From CAYVVD01 sp964454975 (GTDB lineage Bacteria; Bacteroidota; Ignavibacteria; Kapaibacteriales; UBA2268), in NCBI GenBank assembly GCA_964454975.1, contig CAYVVD010000028.1, positions 1 to 32,307 of the forward strand: 32,307 bases of DNA, given 5' to 3'. This document shows positions 16,129 through 24,508 of this stretch, piece by piece; position 1 is the stretch's first letter, and each line of letters opens with the position of its first letter. A program made the translations under genes and the position numbers. Below the pieces are notes generated by a model. The model saw only the letters and a list, made by a program, of their open reading frames with translations, searched no databases and had not been told where the DNA came from.

Positions 16129-18152
16129 TACTCCTTGCTTAACAAAACCTCCAAAGCGTCAGCAACTGATTCGGCATAATATTCAAAAAGGCTCAAATGC
16201 TTTTCACAGTAATCCGGGTGTTTGTTTTTCCATACGACGCAGAAAAAATGATTCTTGAAATTTTCTGAGCTTAGGGGGACTATCAGCAGAGATTTTGCCT
16301 TGTCAAAAACGCCGATTCCAGTTCCTGTACCTTTTTCAAAAGCAGTGATTCCTTTTTTAATAAGTACAGATGATTTTTGCTTGAGAAGTTTTTTAAAAGA
16401 AGCAGGATTACCCACACCTGTCCTCTTTTTAATAAATTGCCTGTTTCCTGAGACTGATTCGGTCCAGTAGTTCAGTTGTTCGATTTCGCTGAAGTCCGAA
16501 TTTATTGACATAAGGCTTGTGAAATTTGCATTTGAAATCATTCCGAGGCTTTGTAATGCAAATTCCAACCCTTTTTCTTTTTCGTCATTAGACACGGTCG
16601 AAATGAATCGTGATACCTCAGATGAAACATTGTAGAAATTAGAACGAAGGTTGAGGTCTTCCTCAATCTTCTTCTTTTCGCTAATGTCAATAAAGGAAAC
16701 ACATAGCCTGTTCTCGGGAATTATGTTGGCTCTTACATTGTACCAATTCCCCGCTATATTTTCATCTTTATAAAATACGTCACCTACGTTTGTATGCATT
16801 TTGTTGCGAATTATTTCAGCATAAAGCTGGGGAATTCCCTTGGAACGTAAGTTTGGGAAAGCTTCGTCAATTAATTTCCCAATTACGGTTTCTCTTTTGA
16901 TTCCCGTAAAAATTTCCGCCATCCTGTTACATTCTATCATCCTAAGCGTAGTATCATCATTGCAATCTTCAAGCTTGTAGATATACATACCAATATTTGC
17001 CTGGTCGAAAATTTCCTTGTAGAGTCCCATGCTGTTTTCAAGTACACTAAACTCTGTAATATCAGATACGATGTTAATGATACCATCTATATTACCTTCA
17101 ATATTCCTGTAAACCGACCTGTTAAAAACAAGCACTTTATTTTCATCACCTTTAGTATAATTAAATTTAATTTTTTGATTTTCGCCATCAGAAATTATTT
17201 TGGCATCAAGTTCTTTAAGCCTAACTGCTTCTTCCGGAATTACAAAGTCATCAACCTTACGACCTGCCAATTCAGAATTAGTTTTGCCTAAGAATTCACA
17301 GCAGGCTGTATTGCAGCCAAGAATCTTCCCATCTGTACCTTTGTAAAATACCGGGAAAGGAATTGAATTAAGTAAAGAATTGGTAAATGATATGTTTTCG
17401 TTTACATGCTTTAACTGTAAGTGCCTTTCAATTGCTTTGGTTATTTTTGACAAAACATCAATCAAACAATTAAAATTGTTTTTAATCTCTGAGCGAAAGT
17501 CATAATTTTCGCGGCCATAAATGGTGATTTTCCCAACGATATCGTTATTTATTATAATGAATTCGGATTGTAAGTTTTCAGACTCAAAGTAATTTTCGCT
17601 TTTATATATTTCGCTTCCAAGACTTATTTTAACTGAGATATTGCTACTACCCTTAAATGAATAAGGAATAAGTGTACATATTTCCCGTAGCTTTTCACTC
17701 AAACTCAACTCGTCATTTTCCAGTATGTTAGTAATTTCAACGAGGTTTTGCATAAAGACAATCTTCAGGTTTTTATCGCCAATATTATAGAAGTAAAAAT
17801 CGGGTGTGAACAGTAATGAGTTGTAAATAGTTGAAATCTGGTTAGCCATCCCTATTATAGATGACGATATGAGTACTGTCCCCATAGCAGAATTATCTTT
17901 GATGGCTTCCTTTAAATCTTCCTTTCTGCAGAGATAAAAAAACGGAGTCTCAGGGAAGGCTCTTATAACCGGGAATTTTTTCAGATCCATTCCGGGCGAC
18001 CATTCTATAAAAAGTGCATATACAGAATTATTGTTACGAATATATTCGATGCACCGGTAATCATCCGGTTCAAACAATCTGATTTCTAAGGATTCAAATA
18101 CTTTAAGTACTTCACGGTTGTTAATTGATATAATTGCTGTTGCGTTTTTCAT
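16125..18152 (-). CDS. PAS-PAS-GAF sensory protein without output domain
   Basis: The 675-residue protein starts with about 110 residues that look like a degenerate receiver or alpha/beta domain (ALFIEWSPGMDLKKFPVIRAF), then a helical/linker region with a beta-rich part. PAS1 lies at about 250-370 (LLNSIPFPVFYKGTDGKILG), PAS2 at about 378-495 (ending IDISEKKKIEEDL, the usual PAS-to-next-domain junction), and a GAF-like domain at about 505-670 (ALQSLGMISNANFTSLMSI, LLIVPLSSENFKNHFFCVVW). There is no HATPase, GGDEF, EAL or HTH domain, so it must work through a partner or by direct binding. It resembles the sensor half of hybrid kinases in this phylum. Ligands are unknown. No clear ribosome site precedes the ATG. 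Confidence 0.85.
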   Translation of the reverse strand: MKNATAIISINNREVLKVFESLEIRLFEPDDYRCIEYIRNNNSVYALFIEWSPGMDLKKFPVIRAFPETPFFYLCRKEDLKEAIKDNSAMGTVLISSSIIGMANQISTIYNSLLFTPDFYFYNIGDKNLKIVFMQNLVEITNILENDELSLSEKLREICTLIPYSFKGSSNISVKISLGSEIYKSENYFESENLQSEFIIINNDIVGKITIYGRENYDFRSEIKNNFNCLIDVLSKITKAIERHLQLKHVNENISFTNSLLNSIPFPVFYKGTDGKILGCNTACCEFLGKTNSELAGRKVDDFVIPEEAVRLKELDAKIISDGENQKIKFNYTKGDENKVLVFNRSVYRNIEGNIDGIINIVSDITEFSVLENSMGLYKEIFDQANIGMYIYKLEDCNDDTTLRMIECNRMAEIFTGIKRETVIGKLIDEAFPNLRSKGIPQLYAEIIRNKMHTNVGDVFYKDENIAGNWYNVRANIIPENRLCVSFIDISEKKKIEEDLNLRSNFYNVSSEVSRFISTVSNDEKEKGLEFALQSLGMISNANFTSLMSINSDFSEIEQLNYWTESVSGNRQFIKKRTGVGNPASFKKLLKQKSSVLIKKGITAFEKGTGTGIGVFDKAKSLLIVPLSSENFKNHFFCVVWKNKHPDYCEKHLSLFEYYAESVADALEVLLSKEY

Positions 18153-18238
18153 TTTATATTGCTGTATTCGACGTTATTTCAAAGTTTAGAAATCACCCTG
18201 AGCCGTTTATTAATCTAAAATTGGAATTTACTTAAAAT

Positions 18239-18268
18239 TTTGAATTAGTAAAAGACTCTCTAATTTTA
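18239..18268 (+). promoter_or_regulatory. Candidate promoter and operator region of the SUF operon
   Basis: TTTG (18239-18242), 18 bases, TAATTTTA (18261-18268) fits the Bacteroidota promoter pattern with one mismatch at the last base of the -7 element. Just downstream, AATAG-TC-CTATT (18291-18302) is a near-perfect short palindrome and could be a site for the Rrf2 regulator encoded next. The operator assignment is speculative. Confidence 0.4.
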
Positions 18269-18345
18269 ACTATAATTAAATAAGAGTGCAATAGTCCTAT
18301 TTAAGAATCGTCGGGCTAAGTGGTTTTAGATACAAATGGGAACAA

Positions 18346-18837
18346 ATGTTCAGGTTGTCTAAAAAAGTAGAGTATGCCTTACTTTCATTGCAATTCATGG
18401 CAATGAAGGAAGATAACCTTGTCACAGCTAAGGAACTTTCCGAGAGGCTGAGTATCTCATTCGACTTCTTGTCAAAAACCTTGCAGAGGTTGATGAAAGA
18501 GGGATTGATAAATTCCCAGCAGGGAATAAAAGGCGGGTATTACCTCTCAAGGACTCCTTCTGAAATTTCGATTGCCGATGTAGCGTCTGCTCTTAATAAT
18601 AAACCACAGATCATTGATTGCGCGGATACTTCTAATGGTGAAAACTGTAAACGTACTGATGATTGTACTATTCGTGACCCATTAATGTTGCTCCAGGGTA
18701 AAATAGAAGGGATTTTTAAAACTACAACCATTGCGGAATTGGTAAAATTGGAACTTGTCAACATCTCAATGGCTGAAAATTCATTAAATNNNNNNNNNNA
18801 ATTGAACTTGATACAGGGATATTTTCATGAGTACTGA
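18346..18837 (+). CDS. Rrf2-family iron-sulfur transcriptional regulator (IscR/SufR-like)
   Basis: The first 148 residues are clear: an Rrf2 winged helix-turn-helix (LSKKVEYALLSLQFMA, TAKELSERLSISFDFLSKTLQRLMKEGLI, then GGYYLSRTPSEISIADVASAL) and three cysteines at 92, 101 and 107 that can hold an Fe-S cluster; IscR has Cys92, 98 and 104. The protein should therefore repress or activate the adjoining suf genes according to cluster supply. A 10-N gap at 18790-18799 interrupts the last codons; the reading across it, ending at 18837 inside sufB, is only formal, and the true stop probably lies in or near the gap. GGGA precedes the ATG. Confidence 0.88.
   Translation: MFRLSKKVEYALLSLQFMAMKEDNLVTAKELSERLSISFDFLSKTLQRLMKEGLINSQQGIKGGYYLSRTPSEISIADVASALNNKPQIIDCADTSNGENCKRTDDCTIRDPLMLLQGKIEGIFKTTTIAELVKLELVNISMAENSLNXXXXLNLIQGYFHEY
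18790..18799. other. Assembly gap, 10 N
   Basis: Ten undetermined bases interrupt the 3' end of the Rrf2 gene. Real length is not known, so the stop codon of that gene and its distance to sufB cannot be fixed. Confidence 0.97.
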
Positions 18838-20272
18838 AGAAAAATTAATTAAAGATCTTACGCAAAAAGACTATAAATATGGTTTTGTCTCAAATATTGA
18901 GCAGGAGTTTGCACCTAAAGGATTGAATGAGGATATAGTCAGGTTTATATCCATGAAAAAGGAAGAACCCGAATTTATGCTTAACTGGCGGTTGAAAGCT
19001 TTCAGGTTTTGGCAGAAAATGAAAGAACCAAACTGGGCAAAGGTTTACTATCCTGAAATTGATTACCAGAACCTATATTATTATGCTGCTCCAAAGCAAT
19101 CCGTAAAACCAAAAAGCCTTGATGAGATTGACCCTGAAATCAGGAATACTTATGAAAAGCTTGGAATCCCTCTAAGTGAACAGGAAAAACTTGCAGGTGT
19201 AGCTGTTGATGCAGTTCTTGATAGTGTTTCGGTTGCCACAACATTCAAGAAGAAATTGTCGGAGCTTGGAATTATTTTTTGTTCGATGAGCGAGGCAATT
19301 AAAGAACATTCCGAACTTGTGGAGAAATATATAGGCTCGGTTGTACCATATACAGATAATTTCTTTGCTTCTTTAAATTCTGCTGTTTTCAGTGACGGTT
19401 CTTTCTGTTATATACCTAAAGGCGTGCGAAGCCCGATGGAACTTTCGACTTATTTCAGGATCAATGCTGCATCTACAGGACAGTTCGAGAGGACGCTAGT
19501 TGTGGCTGAAGAAGGAAGTTACGTAAGCTATCTTGAAGGGTGTACAGCTCCCCAACGTGACGAGAACCAACTGCATGCCGCAGTTGTTGAGCTGGTAGCT
19601 CATAAAGATGCTGAAATCAAATATTCGACAGTGCAAAACTGGTACCCTGGGGATAAAGATGGAAAGGGTGGTATCTACAATTTTGTAACAAAACGCGGTT
19701 TATGTGCAGGCGAAAACTCTAAAATCTCCTGGACTCAGGTTGAGACAGGTTCTGCTATAACATGGAAATATCCAAGTTGTGTTCTCAAGGGTGATAATTC
19801 TGTAGGTGAATTTTATTCAGTAGCTGTTACAAACAATCACCAACAGGCTGATACCGGCTCAAAAATGATGCATCTTGGCAGGAACACGCGTAGCAGGATT
19901 GTTTCTAAGGGTATTTCTTCTGGTAAATCAGACAATAGCTACCGTGGGCTTGTACAAATAAATAAAATGGCCGAAGATGCCCGTAATTATTCTCAGTGCG
20001 ATTCCCTTCTTATAGGCAGCGACTGTGGCGCACACACATTTCCTTATATCGAAGTAAAAAACAAGTCGGCAACAGTAGAACACGAAGCAACGACATCAAA
20101 AATTTCAGAAGATATTGTGTTCTATTGCAATCAGCGTGGTATAGCAACTGAAGACGCGGTCGGCCTGATTGTCAATGGATATGCTAAGGAAGTCTTAAAT
20201 AAGCTTCCGATGGAGTTTGCAGTTGAAGCTCAGAAGTTGCTTGCAATTAGTCTGGAAGGCAGTGTAGGCTAA
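18827..20272 (+). CDS. sufB: Fe-S cluster assembly scaffold subunit SufB
   Basis: SufB is the subunit of the SufBCD complex on which new Fe-S clusters form. The 481-residue length is normal. The conserved core (YIPKGVRSPMELSTYFRIN, LEGCTAPQRDENQLHAAVVEL, YSTVQNWYPGD) is present, as is the cluster region: GSDCGAHTFPYIEVKNKSA with the conserved Cys, then VEHEATTSKISEDIVFYC with the conserved His-Glu pair seen in E. coli SufB. AGGGA lies about eight bases before the ATG. It begins the block sufB-sufC-sufD-sufS-sufU-sufT with short spacings on one strand, and is followed by sufC after 42 bases. Confidence 0.98.
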   Translation: MSTEEKLIKDLTQKDYKYGFVSNIEQEFAPKGLNEDIVRFISMKKEEPEFMLNWRLKAFRFWQKMKEPNWAKVYYPEIDYQNLYYYAAPKQSVKPKSLDEIDPEIRNTYEKLGIPLSEQEKLAGVAVDAVLDSVSVATTFKKKLSELGIIFCSMSEAIKEHSELVEKYIGSVVPYTDNFFASLNSAVFSDGSFCYIPKGVRSPMELSTYFRINAASTGQFERTLVVAEEGSYVSYLEGCTAPQRDENQLHAAVVELVAHKDAEIKYSTVQNWYPGDKDGKGGIYNFVTKRGLCAGENSKISWTQVETGSAITWKYPSCVLKGDNSVGEFYSVAVTNNHQQADTGSKMMHLGRNTRSRIVSKGISSGKSDNSYRGLVQINKMAEDARNYSQCDSLLIGSDCGAHTFPYIEVKNKSATVEHEATTSKISEDIVFYCNQRGIATEDAVGLIVNGYAKEVLNKLPMEFAVEAQKLLAISLEGSVG

Positions 20273-20314
20273 TGAAAAAAATATTGAATAATTAATGAAA
20301 ATACAGGGGTTTAA

Positions 20315-21076
20315 ATGTCGCTAATTAGTATCAAAGATTTGAATGTTTCAATCAAAGGAAAGGAAATTCTTAAGGGACTGAACCTTGAGGTTAATAAAGG
20401 CGAGATTCATGCTATAATGGGCCCGAATGGTTCAGGCAAGAGTACACTTGCTTCAGTTCTTGCCGGTAAAGAAACATTCGACGTTACCTCAGGTAGCGTA
20501 ACATTTGAAGGCAAAGACCTTTTCCGGTTCAACGCAGAAGAACGCGCCCGCGCAGGAATCTTCCTGGCTTTTCAATACCCTGTAGAAATACCGGGTGTTT
20601 CAAATGCGAATTTCATGAAAACGGCTGTTAATGAACTGAGGCGCCACAGGGGGGAAGATCCGCTTGATGCCATGGATTTTCTTCAAATTCTAAAGGAAAG
20701 GGCAAAACTTGTAAATATTGACCAGTCCTTCCTTCACCGTTCTGTAAACGAAGGGTTTTCCGGTGGTGAGAAGAAAAAAAATGAAATATTCCAGATGGCA
20801 ATGCTCGAACCAAAATTCAATATTCTTGACGAAACTGACTCGGGGCTTGACATTGATGCACTCAAAGTAGTCTCGGAAGGTGTCAATAAACTCAGGAATG
20901 ATAACAATGCCTTTCTTGTTATAACTCACTATCAGCGACTGCTTAACTACATAGTACCGGATTATGTTCATGTTCTCTGGGATGGCAGAATAGTAAAATC
21001 CGGAGGAAAAGGTTTGGCGCTCGAACTCGAAGCAAAAGGATACGACTGGATAAAAAAAGAAGCAATAGCAGTATAA
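20315..21076 (+). CDS. sufC: Fe-S cluster assembly ATPase SufC
   Basis: SufC is the cytoplasmic ABC ATPase of the SufBCD complex; ATP-driven dimerisation remodels the scaffold. In 253 residues it has Walker A GPNGSGKST (36-44), the Q-loop in FQYPVEIPGV (86-95), the ABC signature FSGGE (148-152, followed by three Lys and Asn), Walker B NILDETDSGLD (169-179) and the switch His205 in VITHYQRLL. The insertion EIPGVSNANFM and the signature variant are characteristic of SufC among ABC ATPases. It lacks membrane domains and sits between sufB and sufD, 12 bases before the latter. Confidence 0.98.
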   Translation: MSLISIKDLNVSIKGKEILKGLNLEVNKGEIHAIMGPNGSGKSTLASVLAGKETFDVTSGSVTFEGKDLFRFNAEERARAGIFLAFQYPVEIPGVSNANFMKTAVNELRRHRGEDPLDAMDFLQILKERAKLVNIDQSFLHRSVNEGFSGGEKKKNEIFQMAMLEPKFNILDETDSGLDIDALKVVSEGVNKLRNDNNAFLVITHYQRLLNYIVPDYVHVLWDGRIVKSGGKGLALELEAKGYDWIKKEAIAV

Positions 21077-21088
21077 AGCAGGGAAACA

Positions 21089-22414
21089 ATGGATTCATTA
21101 ACAAATAAGACAAATCTGAAAAATAAGCTCGTTGAGCGCTATGAAAATTTTGTAGCCGGCCTTAATGGTGGCAGGAATGCTCCTTTGAATATCCTTAGAA
21201 GAGAGGCGCTTGGCTCATTTATTACTCAGGATTTCCCGACATTTAAGCATGAAGAGTGGAAATATACTAATGTGAACTTTTTAAACAAGTATTCCTTTGA
21301 GATACCATTGGGGCTGCCTGAAAGAGATTATAATGATGATGATATCGACGACTTAATTTTCCATCCCTTTAACGTAAACATGGTTGTTTTCGTTAACGGG
21401 TTTTACTCTGACAAGCATTCAAAAATTATAACAAGAGATGATAAAATATGCATCAGGAATCTTGAAGAAGTATCAATTAAGGGAGAGTTGGACAAGGATT
21501 TCGGCAATATAGCCAACTTTCAAAGTAATCCATTTGTAGCTTCAAATACTGCCCTGGGTGCAGATGGCGCTTACATAGAAATCTCTGATAATGCAGACAT
21601 TGAAGAGCCGGTTCACTTGCTCTTTATAAATGATTCCCGCGAAAATTCGATGCTTGCACAACCGAAAAATTTTGTAAAAGTTGGTAATAACGCCAGGTTT
21701 AAGATGATTGAATCAGTCCATACTCTCGGCGAATATCCCGGCTTTACAAACAGTGTTACCGAATTTAAACTTGGTGCGGATTCAATAGTTCATACTTACA
21801 AACTGCAGAATGACAGCCATAAATCGTATTATATTGGTACAACACATACGGTTCAGCAGAAAAACTCGAAATTCAATAATACAACGGTTACACTTAACGG
21901 TACTTTTGTTCGCAATGACCTGAACTCAAGATTTGAGGGTGAATTTGCAGAAGCACACTACAACGGGATTTATTTCCTCCAAGGTGATAATTTTGTTGAT
22001 AACCATACCCTGGCAGACCATGCAGTACCAAATTGCCACAGCAACGAAAGCTACAAAGGTATCCTGGATGATGATTCAACTGCTGTGTTTAATGGCAAGA
22101 TAATGGTCAGGAAGGGTGCTCAGAAGACTAATGCATTCCAGTCCAACAAGAACGTTTTGCTTACAGACAGGGCAAGAATTTTTACAAAACCTCAACTTGA
22201 GATTTACGCTGATGACGTGAAATGTAGTCATGGTGCCACTTCCGGCAGCATTGATCCGACAGAGTTGTTTTATCTTCGCTCACGAGGTATTCCTGAAGAA
22301 AAAGCAAAGTCTATGCTACTTTTTGGATTTATTTCTCAGGTACTTGATAGGATAAAAATAGAAGAATTGCGTAAGTCTATATCTGAAGTTGTTCAGGATA
22401 GGCTGGGTGTTTAA
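21089..22414 (+). CDS. sufD: Fe-S cluster assembly scaffold subunit SufD
   Basis: SufD pairs with SufB through beta-helix cores and with SufC. The 441-residue protein has the N-terminal helical part with FPTFKHEEWKYTNV (a SufD hallmark), the beta-helix core (RFKMIESVHTLGEYPGF, NDSHKSYYIGTTHTVQQK, RNDLNSRFEGEFAEAHYNGIYF) and the C-terminal CSHGATSGSIDPTELFYLRSRGI region, written here in two overlapping parts of the family signature, with Cys379 and His381. The conserved His corresponds to the one needed for cluster formation at the SufB/SufD interface. It is slightly longer than SufD of E. coli, within the usual range. Confidence 0.97.
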   Translation: MDSLTNKTNLKNKLVERYENFVAGLNGGRNAPLNILRREALGSFITQDFPTFKHEEWKYTNVNFLNKYSFEIPLGLPERDYNDDDIDDLIFHPFNVNMVVFVNGFYSDKHSKIITRDDKICIRNLEEVSIKGELDKDFGNIANFQSNPFVASNTALGADGAYIEISDNADIEEPVHLLFINDSRENSMLAQPKNFVKVGNNARFKMIESVHTLGEYPGFTNSVTEFKLGADSIVHTYKLQNDSHKSYYIGTTHTVQQKNSKFNNTTVTLNGTFVRNDLNSRFEGEFAEAHYNGIYFLQGDNFVDNHTLADHAVPNCHSNESYKGILDDDSTAVFNGKIMVRKGAQKTNAFQSNKNVLLTDRARIFTKPQLEIYADDVKCSHGATSGSIDPTELFYLRSRGIPEEKAKSMLLFGFISQVLDRIKIEELRKSISEVVQDRLGV

Positions 22415-22431
22415 TTAACTTATACAGAAAA

Positions 22432-23691
22432 ATGAGCTCAGAACTAACAAAAGTAATTGATGAACCGATATCTATAGTTGATTTTGAAAGGATTAGACAA
22501 GACTTTCCAATCCTACACAAACCAGTACGCGGAAAAAGGCTTGTATATCTTGACAATGCAGCATCAACTCAGAAGCCGCAAGTAGTGATTGATAAAATCC
22601 ATGAATATTACGATACATTCAATAGCAACATCCATCGCGGAGTACATTACTTAAGCCAGGAAGCAACCAAGCTCTATGAAAATACCAGGGATATTGTCAG
22701 GGATTTTATTAATGCATCCAGCTCTAAGGAAATCATTTACACTCGTGGCACAACTGAATCAATTAATCTTGTGGCATCAAGCTGGGGCAGGCATAATATT
22801 AAAGAAGGAGATGAGATTGTAATCTCACACATGGAGCATCACTCTAATATTGTGCCCTGGCAAATGCTCTGTGAGGAAAAAGGAGCAAAATTGAAAGTTG
22901 TTCCAATAAGCGATTCCGGAGAATTCATATTTGAAGAATACAAGAAACTGCTTAATGAAAAAACGAAGCTTGTTTCGATTGTACATGTCTCCAATTCGCT
23001 TGGTACAGTAAACCCTGTTCGTGATATAGTACGAGAGGCAAAAAAGTATGGAGCTGTTACACTTGTTGACGGAGCACAGTCAATCCAACACAAGAAAGTT
23101 GATGTAAAATCTATCGGATGCGATTTTTTTGCTTTTTCCGGGCATAAAATATATGGACCTACCGGAATAGGCATACTCTGGGGAAAGAAGAAATTGCTTG
23201 AAAGTATGCCTCCATACCAGGGTGGAGGAGATATGATTGCATCCGTCAGATTTGAGAAAACCACTTATAATGAATTACCTTATAAATTCGAAGCCGGGAC
23301 GCCAAATATTGCCGGTGCCGTTGGTTTGGGCACTGCTATAGAATATGTTAGAAACATAGGCATTGAAACAATTGATGCTTACGAAAATGAATTGCTTGCC
23401 TATGGAACCGATGCTCTCTCAACAATAGAGAATCTGCGTTTTATTGGTACAGCTCCGGAAAAATCAAGCGTACTCGCATTTGTACTTGAGGGTGTGCACC
23501 CACATGATATCGGCACGTTCCTTGATGTGGACGGGGTTGCGGTACGAACCGGGCACCATTGCACAGAACCGATAATGCAGCGATATAATGTTCCGGCAAC
23601 CACCAGAGCCTCTGTGTCATTCTACAATACTAAAGAAGACATAAACGTTCTTGTAAAGTCAATATCGAAAGTGATAAGGATGTTTAGTTAG
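22432..23691 (+). CDS. sufS: Cysteine desulfurase SufS
   Basis: SufS removes sulfur from L-cysteine with PLP to give a persulfide that is passed to SufU. The 419 residues show the group II desulfurase features: YLDNAASTQKP (39-49), EHHSNIVPW (135-143) with the PLP-stacking His, the Schiff-base lysine Lys239 in SGHKIYGPTG, and the active-site Cys377 in RTGHHCTEP, within the short loop typical of SufS as opposed to IscS. The gene ends exactly where sufU starts (TAG directly followed by ATG), which suggests coupled translation of donor and acceptor. Confidence 0.98.
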   Translation: MSSELTKVIDEPISIVDFERIRQDFPILHKPVRGKRLVYLDNAASTQKPQVVIDKIHEYYDTFNSNIHRGVHYLSQEATKLYENTRDIVRDFINASSSKEIIYTRGTTESINLVASSWGRHNIKEGDEIVISHMEHHSNIVPWQMLCEEKGAKLKVVPISDSGEFIFEEYKKLLNEKTKLVSIVHVSNSLGTVNPVRDIVREAKKYGAVTLVDGAQSIQHKKVDVKSIGCDFFAFSGHKIYGPTGIGILWGKKKLLESMPPYQGGGDMIASVRFEKTTYNELPYKFEAGTPNIAGAVGLGTAIEYVRNIGIETIDAYENELLAYGTDALSTIENLRFIGTAPEKSSVLAFVLEGVHPHDIGTFLDVDGVAVRTGHHCTEPIMQRYNVPATTRASVSFYNTKEDINVLVKSISKVIRMFS

Positions 23692-24144
23692 ATGAACGAA
23701 ATCCAGGAATTATACCAGGAAGTAATACTTGACCACAACAAGAATCCGAGGAATTTCGGTCAGATAGAACTGCCTACACTGGAAGCGGAAGGGCATAACC
23801 CTTTGTGTGGTGACCACCTGGAACTTGATGTGATTATCGAGGACGGGGTAATCAAAGACGTAAAATTTACGGGCGCCGGATGTGCGATTTCAAAATCATC
23901 CGCTTCGATAATGACAACACTGGTTAAAGGCAAAACTATTTACGAAGTTGAAAAAATGTTCGATGAATTTCATGATATTGTAACTTCCGACCCCAACTCA
24001 GAGATTGATTCTATGAATCTGGGTAAACTGGCTGTGTTTTGCGGAGTCAGGGAATTCCCGGCAAGGGTTAAATGTGCTTCTCTTGCCTGGCACACTCTTG
24101 TAAACGCAATTATAACCAAGAAGGAAGTTACTTCAACAGAATAG
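23692..24144 (+). CDS. sufU: SufU-type sulfur transfer protein
   Basis: This 150-residue IscU-like protein has the ligands of Bacillus SufU in the same arrangement: Cys39 and Asp41 (NPLCGDH), Cys64 (GAGCAISKSSASI) and Cys128 (ARVKCASLAW). The distance between the second and third Cys is 64, with the insertion that distinguishes SufU from IscU, and the IscU HscA-binding motif is absent. SufU binds zinc and accepts the persulfide from SufS by ligand swapping. In SufU families the Asp is usually followed by another residue than His, a minor variation. It is directly adjacent to sufS and six bases before sufT. Confidence 0.93.
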   Translation: MNEIQELYQEVILDHNKNPRNFGQIELPTLEAEGHNPLCGDHLELDVIIEDGVIKDVKFTGAGCAISKSSASIMTTLVKGKTIYEVEKMFDEFHDIVTSDPNSEIDSMNLGKLAVFCGVREFPARVKCASLAWHTLVNAIITKKEVTSTE

Positions 24145-24150
24145 TGGATT

Positions 24151-24480
24151 ATGTCAGAGAATGTTCAAATAAGCCCCCAGGAACTCGAAGACAAGGTGAT
24201 AGATGTTATCAAAACTATCTATGACCCGGAGATTCCCATTAATATATATGATTTAGGCCTGATTTACGATGTAAGCATAACTGCTGAAAATGAAGTTGTT
24301 GTGTTGATGACACTAACAACGCCAAACTGTCCCGAGGCAGAAGGACTTCCGTTGGAAGTAGAAATGAAAGTAAAGAGCATGAAGGATGTGAAAAATGCCA
24401 AAGTGCTTCTTACCTTCGATCCGCCCTGGGACAAAAGCATGCTTAGCGAAGAGGCATTATTTGCCCTCGGTTTGATATGA
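24151..24480 (+). CDS. sufT: SufT/MIP18-family (DUF59) Fe-S maturation factor
   Basis: The 109-residue protein matches the MIP18/DUF59 family: KTIYDPEIPINIYDLGLIYDV (residues 21-41, given in shortened form as DPEIPINIYDLGLIYD), the reactive Cys60 in LTTPNCPEAEGLP, and the C-terminal LTFDPPWDKSMLSEEALFALG. Family members help to load Fe-S clusters into target proteins; the exact step is debated. Its place directly after sufU in the suf operon agrees with the SufT name. It is cytoplasmic and has no other domain. Confidence 0.93.
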   Translation: MSENVQISPQELEDKVIDVIKTIYDPEIPINIYDLGLIYDVSITAENEVVVLMTLTTPNCPEAEGLPLEVEMKVKSMKDVKNAKVLLTFDPPWDKSMLSEEALFALGLI

Positions 24481-24508
24481 TTCTAATGGTTTTTGGAATA
24501 GATAAGTA

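Noticed and set aside
22839..23264. 141-codon open frame opposite sufS
   Set aside because: Antisense to the PLP-lysine region of a certain enzyme; a shadow frame.
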